Positions 46,001-57,425 of a stretch of 64,000 bases of DNA are shown here, one piece after another. Each line of letters begins with the position of its first letter. Within the stretch, counting starts at the first letter, position 1. Both the position numbers and the translations under genes were made by a program. The stretch comes from Ursus arctos. Taxonomy: Eukaryota > Chordata > Mammalia > Carnivora > Ursidae. Location: assembly GCF_023065955.2 (NCBI RefSeq), contig NW_026622769.1:1-64000 (forward strand), written 5' to 3'. A model generated the notes under the pieces. The model saw nothing but the letters and a program-made list of their open reading frames with translations. It made no database searches and was not told the origin of the DNA.

Positions 46001-49000
46001 ACCACACTGCAACTTCAGCCCCAACTTCCCTGCAGCTGCTCTGAGCTCGGTGCCAGAGCCTCCCTCCGTCCTCTCACCATCCAAACTTGACTCCTCACCC
46101 CCACCCCCAAATCCCATCAAAGGCTAACCTTGATCTCCAAGACAGCAGTCCCTACCCCCACTTCTGCTGCCCAGCTCGGGGGTCAGCATCATGCAGGGCA
46201 ACCACAGCCGCCCCCCACCCCACTCAGCCTGGCCTCTGGGCCACCCTCCAACCCCCCCATTCACTCAGCACATAGGCTGAAGGCTTTCATGGTGTGTAGG
46301 CAGACCGGTGCAGGCCCACTGAAGCCCTTCGTGGCCACCCCACTACCCAATGACTCAGACCCAAAACCAAGAAAGTTCTCTAAGAGCCTGTGTCCCTGGC
46401 CCCCATCCTCACTGCTTCTCTGAAGCCCCCAGACCCAGTGCAAACACAATGCAGACCGTCACCACCACGAGCAGCTGCCTACCTTGCAACGGCTCCTCTC
46501 CCTGCCCCATGCCACCGGTGTCCTGGCCAGTTCCCCACCCCCAAAATCACTGAGGCCTTCCTGGGCCCAGGTAGAGTTTGCCTCAGCTCCTCTGGTCATC
46601 TCTGAGAGATGATCTGCAATCACTGTGGGGTCGCCAGCTGGCTCCCCCAGGCTCAAGGCGGGCCCGGGCCAGTAGGCTGTGTCCCAGTGCCCCCCTGGCC
46701 TTGCTGTAAGGAGCAGCCATGTGTGCCAGCCCACCGAATCCTCCTCCCTTCCTCGCCATCGCCCCGACCCCACCTCCACTCACCCTCCTCCTGGAATACT
46801 CCCCCCTGGACGAGTTTGAAAGACAGAAAGACAGCGCCCTCCTGCTGCAGTGTGGTGGAGTGGGGGGGCATGGAGCCTGGTGTGATGCCCCCGATGTCTG
46901 CATGATGCCCGCGGCTAGCCACATAGAACACAGGCCGAGCCTGACCTGGCCAAAACACCTGGCGGTGGAGAGCAACTGTCAGCTGGGCCAGCCACCCTTG
47001 CCCCCCAGAGACAGCGGGCAGAGGCGCTCACCGGTGTGATGACAGTCAGGTCTGGCAGGTGGCTGCCCCCGGCGCTGGGGTGGTTGCTCAGCAGCACGTC
47101 GCCAGGGTGCAGGTCAGCCCCCAACTGCTGGATCTGAAGCCAGGAGACGGTCCCGAGTTGGAATGGCGGAGGTGAGGGGCGGGGTAGGGGAAGCAGACAG
47201 GGGACCCGCCAAACCTGGAACTGCACGGTCTCCTGCATGGCGCCCAGGTGCACAGGGATGTGGGGGGCGTTGGACACCAGCCCCCCGTCCGGCCCAAAGA
47301 GGGCGCAGGAGAAGTCCAGACGCTCCTTGATGTTGGTGGAGATGGCTGTGCGCTGCAGGATGCGGCCCATCTGCTCTGGGGGCACAGAGTGACCAGGCAC
47401 CCGCTGGCCCCACCCCACCCACAGCACAGCCCTAGACTACGAAGAGGCGGGACCCGCTGCCTTCAAGGCCCCAAGGGCGGTGGTGGCTCACCTGCACACA
47501 GTGAGGCCGGAGCCAGGCCAGGCCTTGGCTGGGGGAGGGGCACCCCCTTCCCCTCCATCCCCGCCTGGAGCCTCACCAAGGACCTGGAACCCCACACCGA
47601 GCCTCCAGCTTGCCCAGCACAGTAAGAAGCTGGCGCTGAGGCACAGGACTCAGGGCCCCCAGCAGGCCCCCGGCCCGACCCTGCACAGACGGGTTCGCTG
47701 TGCCGAGCCTGTTTCCCGCCCGCAGATCCCATGGCTGCCGGTAGGAGTCAGGTACGCGCACTGCCCAAGGCCCGCTGGTGCAGGGGGCTGGCCATCCCAG
47801 CGCCAGGGCCACGCTGTGCACCCTTCCCCTGGGTCACACTCCGCCTCTCTCCGCACAGCCCCGCCGCCAGCCACAGGGCCTGTGCCTCTGCCTGCCCGGT
47901 ACGCAAGCCCCCCCACCCCGCAGGGGGCAGGGCCACTCACCAGCAATGCTCATGAAGCGGTGTGAGAAGATGGACAGGTGGATGGGGTCAAGCTGGGCGC
48001 CCACCGTGCTTGGGGCCTCTGCCCCCACAGAGATGCGGATGTCCCCCGTCTCAGTCACCTCGGCCTGGCAGCCTGGCTCCACCAGGATGGTGCTGAGGGT
48101 AGGGGTGCAAGAGGCTGCAGGCACCAAGCCAGAGCCCGCATCCCAAATAGGGACCCCGCATCCCCAGGCAGGGGGACACACCAACCATAAGGGACCCCGG
48201 AGTCCTTCATATTCCTGTAGCCTTGGGCAGAGAACCCTCCACCAGGACCCCTGAGCTCACCCGTGCCCTGGCAGCTGTGGCCCCAGCCCTCACTCCCATG
48301 GCCGCCCCCAGCCAGGCCTCAGCCCACCTGTTGCTGTCAATGATGAGGCAGGGCCCCTGAAGCTTGTGCCCGTAGCCCAGCTCTCCCAACAGGTATACGG
48401 GGGTTTCCTGGTACCCCCCCTCAAAGTAGCACTGGGTCATCTGAGGAGGGTGTAAGAGGAGTCAGGTTCCTAGGCCCAGCTCCCTCCCTGGGTCTCCCCA
48501 TCCACACCTGTCCCCATGTCCCTGTGGCTGTGGGTGGGCAGGCAGAGCCAGAGCCACCCACCTTGTCTACCCGGGGAGGCCCAGTCTGAGCTCTGGGGAC
48601 ATCTTCAAGGCGAAGGCCACTGCGGCCAGTGCCCCTCACACGCACGTCGTCTACCACCACTGGCCGCTCGGGGATGACGAAGCCAAACTCCCTCATGTAC
48701 CTGTATGTCCACCGGCCCCGAGAGGACTCTCAGGGCAAGGTGGCCGGGCTGGCAGGCCCCCCACCAGCGCTCCCAGGACACGGAGTTCGCGTACCTCTCC
48801 ACAAAGGCTGCCCCAAAGTCTCCGGCCCGGGGCGAGCGGGCAGTGGCCGGGTGCCGGTGGGCAGACACCATCAGCGCACAGTCGGTGCCCTGGTAGCGCA
48901 GATGCAGGAAGCTCTCAGTGCTGATCTGGGACCTGCGGCAGTGGGGCAGGAGGGGCACTCACACGGGGCCCCCGAGAGGACTCCTGTCCTGCCTCCCCAG

Positions 49001-52000
49001 GCACGCAGGAGTCCAGCCCTCCTTGACCACTGCCCACTGCAGGGGCCCCAGCACCGTCTGGGAAATCAGGCGGTAAATCCAACTGGGGGTGGCTGGGCTG
49101 CTGCAAGCCCTCTGCGTGGCCAAGCTCACCCAGCCCCTTGAGCCGCACCTGGGAAAGCCCTGGGTCCGCAGGGCGTCCACACACTGCTCCTCCAGGCGGC
49201 TCAGCCTCTGGTCCAGCTGCACGAAGGTCTCAGGCGCGTAAGGCAAGGAGCATGGCTCCTGCGCCTCGTGCACCACGTCTGCCAGGGCCAGCCCCAGTGC
49301 CGACAGCAGCCCGCTGTGCCTGCGGGACAGGGGCCTCGGCAATGTGGGGGTGCCTCCCGAAGCCAGCCCCCCAGCCTAGCACACGGGGGCCACTCCCACA
49401 CATACCTGTGAATGTGCACAGTGTCCATGCCCAGGGCCCGGGCGATGGCACAAGCATGCTGCCCACCAGCTCCCCCAAAGCAAGCCAGTACGTGGGCTGA
49501 GGGGTCATGGCCTCGTGCCTGGGAAGCCAGAAGAGGGGGCAGTGGGCATACCCTACCCTGTCTGGCCCCCGACCGCCCCCCCCCCACCGCCGTTCGGTTG
49601 ACTGAGTGGGAGGTGTGGGTGTGGGGAGCAGGGCTGTAGGGCAGGGCAGGCAAAGGAGAGGGCAGGGCAGGCGTACCTGCGTGAGCGCACGGATGGGCCG
49701 GCACATGGCCTCGTTGGCCACACGCACGAACCCCATGGCTACCTCCTCCAGGCTCAGCGGAGAGGCCGGGCAAGGCCCGTTAGTCAGGAAGCTGTTGACC
49801 TCAGTAGCCACAGCCTCCAAGGCCTTTCGGGAGGCTTCAGGGGACAGTGGCTGGTCCTCTCCCGGCCCAAAAATGCAGGGGAAGGAGGCAGGCAGTAGGC
49901 GTCCCAGAACCAGATTAGCATCCGTCACTGTCACAGGACCCCCTGGGAGGTGTGCACGGTGTGGGGGTTGGGGGCTGGAGACGGGGTCCAGTACTAGGCA
50001 GCAGGAGCAGGGCCGAAGGGGTGGGGTGGGGCTGGGCAGCATGGGAAGGGGCCTGGTGGGGCAGATCCCAGTTCTTACCTTTACGGTAGCAGGCAGGGCC
50101 AGGATGGGCTCCTGCAGACTCAGGCCCCACCACAAAGAGGCCGGACCTGGGAGAGGGAGGACTGGACTTAGAGGTGTGTTGGGAAGCAGGGCTAGGGGGC
50201 CCCAGCCCAGGTGCAGGGGCTGACCTAAAGAAGAGGCGGGAGCCCCCACCAGCTGCCACTGTGTTGATGTCCAGCTGGGGGGCCTGGAGGGTGACACCAG
50301 CTGTGCTGGCCTCAAAGACATGCTCAAACTCCCCAGCATAGCGGCTCACGTCGGTGGATGTGCCTGGTGGGGCAAGGGGTATGAGGAGTCAACTCACGGA
50401 CCTGGATGCCCGGCATCGTCTGGTCCTACGGGCAAGACTCCTGACCCCACCCTCAGCCTTCATACCTCCCATGTCAAAGCCGATGACGGGCTGGCCGCCC
50501 TCCACCCGGTAGGTGGTGGCTGCATAGCCCACCACACCCCCAGCAGGTCCAGACAGCACAGCGCGGGAGCCGCTGAAGGAGTCCATGGGTGCCAGGCCAC
50601 CATCAGAGCGCATGAACAGCACCTGCACGTCCTGGGGGCAAGCAGCTGGACAGTGAGGGGCTGGGCGGGCACATGGTGGGGGTGGCTGGGAGAAGGCAGT
50701 CACAGGCGCCTCACCTTGAGCTGGCCCTGGAAGCCGCGGCGGAAGCCCTGCACGTAACGCTGTATGGTGGGTGTCAGGTAGGCGTCAGCACAGGCCGTGT
50801 GCCCCCGAGGCACGATGCGAACCATGGGCATGGCCTCCGAGGACAGTGACACGTGTGTGAAGCCCAGCTCCTGGGCCAGCGCGCCCACCTGCTGCTCGTG
50901 CTGGGCCCACCTGTCACAACGACCCAGTGGTCCTCCTGCCCACAGCCTCCCGCCCACCACCCAGAGCCCCTGGCCAGCCCGCACTCACGCGTAGGAGTGC
51001 ATGAGCACGACGGCCAGGCTGCGGATGCCTCGGGACAGGAGCCCCTCCAGCTTCCCTCGCAGACCCCCGAGGTCCACGGGCTGTTGCACCTCCAGCAGGT
51101 CCCCTGTGCGTCCTGCCAGGAAGCCCGTTACCACCCGGTCAAAGGCCCGGGAGGGCCTGCTGCCCCCACACCCCGACACCCCAGGCACCGCACCTTTGAC
51201 AGGTGTCCCTGCGCCCGGCTCCCCGCGATACAGCACCACGCGCTCGTCCACCTCCAGCACCTCTTCATACAGTACCTCAGGCATGGGCACGGCCTGGGGG
51301 CAGGCAGAGGCTCAGAGAAGGCCCAGGCCTGAGGGTCCTTGCTGGGGTCCTGCGTGGGCGGGGCAGTGCAGGCGAGGGGATGTGTCCCAACAGGCCAGTG
51401 AACAGGCCCAGGAGACCTAGTCAGACAGGGCGGGCCCCAGCAAGGCCCACCCAGGGGGCAGCTCTCTGCCCCAGGCACCTGAGTGCAGCCAACTGCCCCA
51501 CCCCCACAAGGGCAGCTCCCTCTGGGAATGCAGCAGGGCCAGTGGGGGAGGGTCGGGAGGGAGCGCTCCTACCCCTTACCCCAGATCAGTTTGTCTTGGG
51601 TCGCTCCACGCCCGGAATCCAGGACAGGGCATGGCGGCAGGCAGGAACAGGACTACCTGTGACACTCTGAGGGCTTGGGGGACACCGTGCCTGCTGGGGG
51701 TGCTGGAACCTCCCCTCTGCCTATCAGCTGGTGGCCTTGGGCCGGCACAGACCCTTCGAGGACTGCCCTCCCCGAGGGGCCACGGCGTCCCTGGGAAACC
51801 AGGGGCAGCTGGACCCAGCACCAGCTGGGGTGGGTGAGCTCACCAGATCGAAGAGGTCCTCCCGGGCCTGAGTGCCCACGTGCAGCAGGTCTCGGAAGCC
51901 ACGTGTCACCAGCAGTGCCACCCGCTCCCCCCGCCGCTCCAGCAACGCATTGGTGGCCACCGTGGTGCCCATGCGGATGCTGGCAATGCGACTGGTGTCC

Positions 52001-52279
52001 AGCGGCCGGTCCCGGGGCAACGGCACGCCCCCCTCCTGGGAAGCACATGGTTAGTGTCGCGCCTCTGGTCCCAGGGCCCACCCCAGCCCGCCGCCCTGCC
52101 CTGGCCACCTGCTCCAGGATGCGGCGGATGCCCTCGGTCGGTGCGTCTACATAGTTGGCAGGGTCCTCTGAGAGCAGCTTCAAGACCCTCACGTGCCCCC
52201 CGGGGCACTGGGCAAAGACATCCGTGAAGGTGCCTCCGCGGTCCACGGCAAAATGGAAACGCCCCTCGGGGCCGCCCAT
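43057..52279 (-). CDS. OPLAH: OPLAH, ATP-dependent 5-oxoprolinase
   Basis: Cytosolic enzyme of the gamma-glutamyl cycle: 5-oxo-L-proline plus ATP and water gives L-glutamate. The 26 coding exons join in phase into 1289 residues (human 1288), with no stop or frameshift. Domains in order: hydantoinase A N-terminal part (about 9-215) with [10 protein letters not shown] at 13-22; hydantoinase/oxoprolinase A (about 230-530) with [14 protein letters not shown] near 311-324; and hydantoinase B (about 735-1265) with the C-terminal glycine motif GGGGYGDP. The start MGGPEGRF is used because the acceptor at 52333-52334 opens this exon with 53 bases of leader, and the N-terminus matches the family. A further non-coding exon in the upstream CpG island is likely. 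The gene converges on SMPD5 with 61 bases between stop codons. Confidence 0.97.
43360..43365 (+). terminator. Candidate SMPD5 polyadenylation signal (inside OPLAH)
   Basis: ATTAAA on the plus strand 365 bases after the SMPD5 stop. I saw no closer plus-strand signal of AATAAA or ATTAAA form. If used, the SMPD5 3' UTR covers the whole last OPLAH exon in antisense. Confidence 0.35.
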
Positions 52280-52639
52280 GATGAGGGGGCTGGCGTCCAG
52301 CAGCGACTCTTCGGCCGGCAGTCCTGGCAGAACTGCACAGAGACTGCGGATCAGGCCCCAGGCCTGGGGTCATCCACGGGTTGGCAGCCGGGGCAGAGCT
52401 GGGGTGGGGAGACGATGGGGGTTCCGGTCCAGAAGGGGCCCCGGGCAGAGCGGGAGCTGCAGACCCAGCTCCGACGGCTGCCTGAGGGGCGGCCAGAGCG
52501 GGGTAGGTGGGGAAGCCAGACCTAAGGCCCCTCATTACCCGGTTCCCAGTGCCCCGGGCTGCGGCCGAAAGCCCCGGGCCCGGAACAGGTCTTTCGGAGG
52601 TGGACGCGCCACGGAAGCCCACGGGCTGGTGGGTCTGGG

Positions 52640-53310
52640 CTCTTTTAGCAGGAAGTGGCCCGGGGGGCCCGGGGCGGGCGAGGGAAGCCCCACTCGCAGC
52701 TGCTCGACCTTCGGGCCCAGGCCCTGTGGGTCGCGGGACGGGGCGGGGCCTGCGCAGACGGCGGGGCGGGGCCGGCGGCCGGGGGGCGGGAAGCCGCGGG
52801 GCGTTGGGGGCGGGGCGGCGCGGCCGAGGCGGGGTGGGGAGGAGAGGGACCGGGAGCGTCCTAGTGCGAGGCCCACCTGGCGGGTCGGCTCCGAGCCCTC
52901 GCTGTGTGTTCGCGCAGCGCTCCCTCCCTGCCCTGCCCGCGCCCGCCCCCGGCCCCGGCCCGGAAGCGGAGCCCGCCCCCCGCAAGACCGGTCCGGGCGC
53001 GCACGGCCCTCCCGGTTGCGTAAGGCTCCGGCTTGCCGGGAGCCATCCCGGAGGACGGCGGGGCGCGGGGCCGAGCTGGGCCAGGGCGGCGCTGTGCTGG
53101 CGCGCCCCCGGCCGCCGGGCACCCTAAGCCGCCCAGAGATCGCCGAGCCTTGGAGCCCCGGGACCCACTCTGGGTGCCGCGGGGCAGGGAGAGCAGGCTG
53201 CCCCGCAAAGAAATAATAGCCCAGACGAGCTCGAACTGCGCCCTGGCGCGAGGCAGTTACGCCGCGGGGGATGGGGGCCACCGGCGGGCGCGCCCTGCAG
53301 AACCCCCTTG
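52640..53310 (-). promoter_or_regulatory. CpG island, presumed OPLAH promoter
   Basis: CpG-dense and GC-box-rich sequence (for example GGGGCGGGGC repeats near 52740-52830), 360 bases and more upstream of the OPLAH start codon. No TATA box. It could be bidirectional, but I recognise no plus-strand gene immediately beyond it. Confidence 0.65.
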
Positions 53311-54959
53311 CTCCCCTCGTGCTTGCAGGTGCTGTGGACAAGGGCCCCTCCACAAGCCCTCACCACCCCTGCTGCCCGTCCAAGGCCAACCCTGCCACAG
53401 CCTGGGAGCAGCAGGACCCTCACAACAGCAGGGCTGATGTCCCCAAAAGCCGTGGCCAGTGTCCTGACAACGGGGCAGATGGCTGTCCCACCCTGGCCTA
53501 TTTCCCCACGGGCAGAAAGGTGCCCAAGCTTGGAGTGGGCTCAAACTGTGCAGGGCCTGGAGCAGGTCTTTTAGACTCCCTAGAGGGAACGGTGGGGATG
53601 GGGGGGGCGTCCCAAGCAGAGGGAACAGCAGGTGAAGGGGGCTTCAGCTAATGTGCCAGGCCAGATAGCCAGACCAGCAGGGCCCCCACCACACACACTT
53701 CTCCGTCCCCTATGAGCCTTGCCAGCCCTGGAGGTGAGCCTTGCCAGGTCCTGGAAGGTGAGCTAAGTCAGGAGCACAGGCTTTGGGCTGCACCCCAGGC
53801 TAAAACAGGGAGGGCTCCCTTCTTCGTGGTGGCCTCTGGCAGCCTCAGCACCCTCTTCTGTGTAGTGGGGGAGGGAAAGGGGACATGAAAGGAGACATGG
53901 TTTTGAAGAACTGTACCAAGAAAGGTACATGAGAGGGCAGTGCCGGGTCTATGACCTCTAACCCCACCTCACACCTTCTGACAGTGGCCCATGGCCTCCT
54001 CCACCAGCCCAGGCTCCAGCGGGTGTCTCCCCAGGTCCAGCCCTGCCTGGGCCAAGCATGGAAGACCTGAGCTCCCCAGCACATAGGGATTGGCCCTGGG
54101 ATCAGGCCCACAGGACCCACGCCCCCAAGGATGAGCTGTGACCTGCCCAGATGACTGTGTACCCAGTGCACCCACTGGCAGGTGCCAGCCATGGTAACGC
54201 CCCCAGACCTCTACCACAGTGACCCCTTGTCAGCTTCCCATGCCTCACGTCCAGCGGGGCCCCTGGCTAATCACCGCGGCCACGACGGTGGAGCTCTACG
54301 TCCACCTGCTCTGAGCAAACCACGAGATGGTGGTCAGTAGCCCCACTTCAGTCAGGACCCCCACCCGCAGCCCTCACCATGTCTCCTAACATGCCCTAAC
54401 AGCCCGCGCACCCTCCCACATGCCTGGATGATTGTCCCGCCCAATTCCCCACACGGCCTCTCCATCCTGGAGCTCGGCTGAGGGTCCATCCAGAGAGACT
54501 TCCACGACCCCCCATACCTACCACCACCTGGGGTGCTGTCCTCAGCCTTTTCACTGCCACAGGCACTGCCCCGCCCCCCACCCATCTTCACCCTGTGGCT
54601 GTGACTGTCAGCACACGACTGCATCTCTCTAAAGTTGCCATCCCCAAACCCTTCCAGCAGCTCCCCGCTGCTCTGCTCCTAGCCTGCAGCTCCTTGGAGG
54701 GGTCCACCTGCCACCTCCACTCGCCTCCTAACTCTCTTGACCTCACCTCCACTGAGGTCCTATCTGGCAAAACCAAAGAAGGCCCCGCAGCCACCCCAGC
54801 GCACAGTCCTCCTCTGACCGCCCGGGCACCCACCCATCCCCCGGCTGTGTGTTTGGAAAGCACCTTCCGCATTGGGCTCTTGACCCGCCTCCCCGACTTC
54901 CTCCTGCCGGCCTCCTTCACCACACCTTCTCGACGCATGTGTCCCGAGAAGTTCCCCTC
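53311..54959. other. Intergenic 5' of OPLAH, no gene recognised
   Basis: Unique C-rich sequence. I looked on the minus strand for exons that could follow the speriolin-like exon at 56.08-56.31 kb and found none with speriolin resemblance. Confidence 0.45.
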
Positions 54960-55305
54960 TGCTATGGCCTGAATTGTGTCCCCCCAAAATGCGTACGTTG
55001 AAGCCTACCCCACAATATGACGGTATTCGGAGGCAGGACCTTTGGGAGGTGATGACGTCGTGAGGGTGGGGCCCCATAATGGGATTAGTGCCCTTATAAG
55101 AAGAGGCGGAAGAGTCTGCTCGTTCTCTCGTTCTCTCCGGAAGGTGAGGGCACGGCCCTAGAGTGGCCGCCTGTAAGCCCGCAATACAGCCTCACCGAGA
55201 GCCCCGCCCGCAGCCTGATCTGGGGGTCCCGGCCTCCGGAACCGTGGGGAGCGAACTGCTGAAGTCACCCAGCCGCGGTGGTTTGATACCGCAGTCCAGG
55301 CTGCG
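54960..55305 (+). mobile_element. MLT1-type MaLR solo LTR, plus
   Basis: Opens TGCTATGGCCTGAATTGTGT and contains GGACCTTTGGGAGGTGAT, GGGATTAGTGCCCTTATAAG and a diverged end. These are hallmarks of the MLT1 LTR family of old endogenous retrovirus-like elements. No internal region is attached. Confidence 0.8.
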
Positions 55306-56079
55306 TACGTCCGCTCCGGTCACACTATCCCCCTGTGCACGCCTCCTGTCCCTCAGCACAGGGAGAGGACGCTGTGCCAGCACTGGCGTGGCCCTGTGGC
55401 CCCCCCATATCTCCCCGTGGATCTGCACAGCCAGAGGCGCCCCTGAAGCGTGGCTCCCGTCCCCGTGAGACCTGGGCTCCGTTGAGCCTGCCTACGCGGG
55501 GGCAGTGCCCTACTTGCAGAGCTGAGACCAAACCCTGGGAGCTGCCCTCACCCGCTTTCTCACCCACCACACCCAGCCTGCCGAAGGCCTACTGCTCACC
55601 ACCTTCCGTCCCCTGCCCTAGCCAAGCCTGTTATTCCTCACCGGGAGGACTACCCACCACCCCCACCCCTTCCCCTCAGGCGGGGAGCCCAGGGGGCACA
55701 GACCAGGGGCCGATCCTGCCGTCAGGTTCCTTCTGGCCCGCAGGCCCTCCCGGTCCTCGTCCGCCCTCCCCTTCCCCAGCGCAGGCTGAGCACAACGCCT
55801 CAGCCCAGCCAACTTGCTGCCCCCTCAGGGCCTTTCACAGACTAACCCTCAGCCCGACCCCAGCCCTGTGGCTCCTTCCCTCGGGTCCAGCTCTGCTCCA
55901 GCACTGCTTTCTCCGGGCGGCATTCCTTCATATCACCCCTCAGCACCTTCAGCACCCGGCAGGCCGCCGCCCCAAGGGAGCAGGGCTTCCCCCCACGTTT
56001 CCTGCTCTTGGCACAAGTTGAATGCGTGAAGCCTCGTGGGCCCCTGAGAAGAGCGCCCGCAGGCCCTGGTGCTTCTCAC
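55306..56079. other. Intergenic or intron, possible L2 remnant
   Basis: Contains an L2-like 3' end at about 55820-55950. If the speriolin-like exon is expressed, this is the start of its first intron. No exon recognised. Confidence 0.35.
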
Positions 56080-56314
56080 CTCTTTCGGCATCCTTGAACT
56101 TGATGGTTCTGCGCCGGGACGGCCGGGGGCTGGCGGCCACTTCAGCCAGGATCCCGGAGCCACAGAAGCCCAGGCTGCTGCCCCGGTTCCGGAGCACCAG
56201 CTTCAGCTCCTGGTTCTCCTGGATGAGCTGCACGAGCCGCCGCAGCTCTTCGTTCTCCTGCGCCAGCCGCTGGATCTCCTGCCGCAGGCCCTCGTAGCTG
56301 CTGAGGAGGGACAT
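56080..56314 (-). CDS. Speriolin-like first coding exon (SPATC1 paralogue, partial)
   Basis: On the minus strand an ATG at 56314 opens a frame that begins MSLLSSYEGLRQEIQRLAQE and continues as an LxQENEEL coiled coil. It matches 26 of the first 38 residues of SPATC1 exon 1 in this window; most changes are Lys to Arg or Arg to Gln, and many identical residues use different codons. A strong donor (AGAG then GTGAGA) ends the exon at 56080 after 78 codons plus one base, so intron phase 1 is kept as in SPATC1. The frame also has an ATG nine bases upstream at 56323. Without splicing it would stop at 55949 (124 residues from 56323). No later exon was found, so this may be a small gene, the first exon of an uncharacterised one, or a relic. 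Basic residues (SRRR) near the exon end are not in SPATC1. Confidence 0.6.
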
Positions 56315-56383
56315 GCCCGGCATTGGGGGCGGCAGCTGCCAGCAGCTGGCGGGCTGGCCAGGGACAGCGGACCGGACCCCGTC

Positions 56384-56396
56384 ATTGTGAGGTCAG
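56384..56396 (-). promoter_or_regulatory. Shared element CTGACCTCACAAT upstream of the speriolin-like exon
   Basis: Identical to the 13 bases at 19461-19473 upstream of SPATC1, in the same orientation relative to the start codon. It suggests the duplicated unit included proximal promoter sequence. Confidence 0.4.
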
Positions 56397-56534
56397 CGGC
56401 TGCCCCTGCCCCCGTGCCTCAGCCGCATTCCGGGGCCCAGCAGTTCCGACCGCCTTGAGCAGGGCACACCCGACCTCTGACCTCTTGTCCCTGGAGTCCC
56501 TCTAGGAAACCCCTCCTGGAGGGTGAAAGCTTCC

Positions 56535-57425
56535 TTTTTTAAATTTTTATTTTATTTTAATTCAATTAATTAGCACATAGCATATTGTTCATTTCAGAGG
56601 TAGAGGTCAGTGATTCATCAGTTGCATGTAACACCCAGTGCTCATCACATCAGTGCCCTCCTAATGCCCATCACCCAGTTACCCCAGCCCCCCACCCACC
56701 TCCCCTCCAGCAACCCTCAGTTTGTTTCCTAGAGTTAAGAGTCTTTTATGGTTTCTCTCCCTCTCTGATTTCGTCTTATTTTATTTTTCCCTCCTTTCTG
56801 CTATTATTCTCTGTTTTGCTTCTTAAATCCCACATATCAGTGAGATCATATGATAATTGTCTTTCTCTGACTGACTTATTTCACTTACCATAATACCCTC
56901 TAGTTCCATCCTGTCATTGCAAATGGCAAGATTCCATTTCTTTTGATGGCTGAGTAATATTCCAGCGTATATGCAGACCACATCTTCTTTATCCATTCAT
57001 CTGTCGATGGGCATCTGGGCTCTTTCCATAGTCTGGCTCTTGTAGACATTGCTGCTATGAACACTGGGGTGCAGGTGCCCCTTCGGATCATTACATTTGT
57101 ATCCTTGGGGTAAATACCCAGTAGTGCAATGGCTGGGTCGTAGGGTAGCTCTATTTTTAACGTCTTGAGGAACCTCCATACTGTTCTCCAGAGTGGCTGC
57201 ACCAGCTTACATTCCCACCAGCAGTGTAAGAGGGCTCCCCTTTCTCCACATCCTCGCCAACATCTGTCGTTTCCTGACTTGCTAATTTTGGCCGTTCTGA
57301 CAGGTGTGAGGTGTATCTCACTGTGGTTTTGATTTCCCTGAAGCTGAGTGATGTTGAGCATTTTTTCATGTGCTTGTTGGCTGTTTGTATGTCTTCTTTG
57401 GAGAAGTGTCTGCTCACTGGAAGCT
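56535..57425 (-). mobile_element. L1 ORF2 end and 3' UTR, minus
   Basis: Low end is a reversed carnivore L1 3' UTR (AGCACATAGCATATTGTTCA), then ORF2 in reverse. A long minus-strand frame keeps the ORF2 C-terminal part ([16 protein letters not shown]) open and runs on into unrelated unique sequence up to 57793. 5' truncated. Confidence 0.9.

Larger units (their letters stand above)
43057..52332 (-). other. OPLAH exon map
   Basis: Coding exons in transcript order, plus-strand coordinates: 52109-52279 (exon runs to 52332 with leader), 51844-52035, 51194-51293, 50989-51112, 50715-50910, 50466-50631, 50225-50363, 50079-50146, 49677-49942, 49406-49518, 49149-49319, 48795-48932, 48562-48700, 48328-48440, 47941-48092, 47215-47375, 47032-47133, 46784-46958, 44933-45117, 44658-44804, 44438-44572, 44153-44302, 43909-44066, 43673-43833, 43464-43561, 43057-43206. 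The longest intron (45118-46783) is C-rich on the plus strand, hence G-rich in the transcript, and holds no recognised repeat or exon. Confidence 0.9.

Noticed and set aside
52109..52985. Long minus-strand frame running upstream of the OPLAH start codon
   Set aside because: A frame at 51906-52985 passes through the CpG island out of the OPLAH phase. Low-complexity Pro/Ala/Gly/Arg content and no family resemblance.
53311..56079. Possible later exons of the speriolin-like gene
   Set aside because: No minus-strand frame here resembles the speriolin repeat region or its C-terminal domain, so none is annotated.
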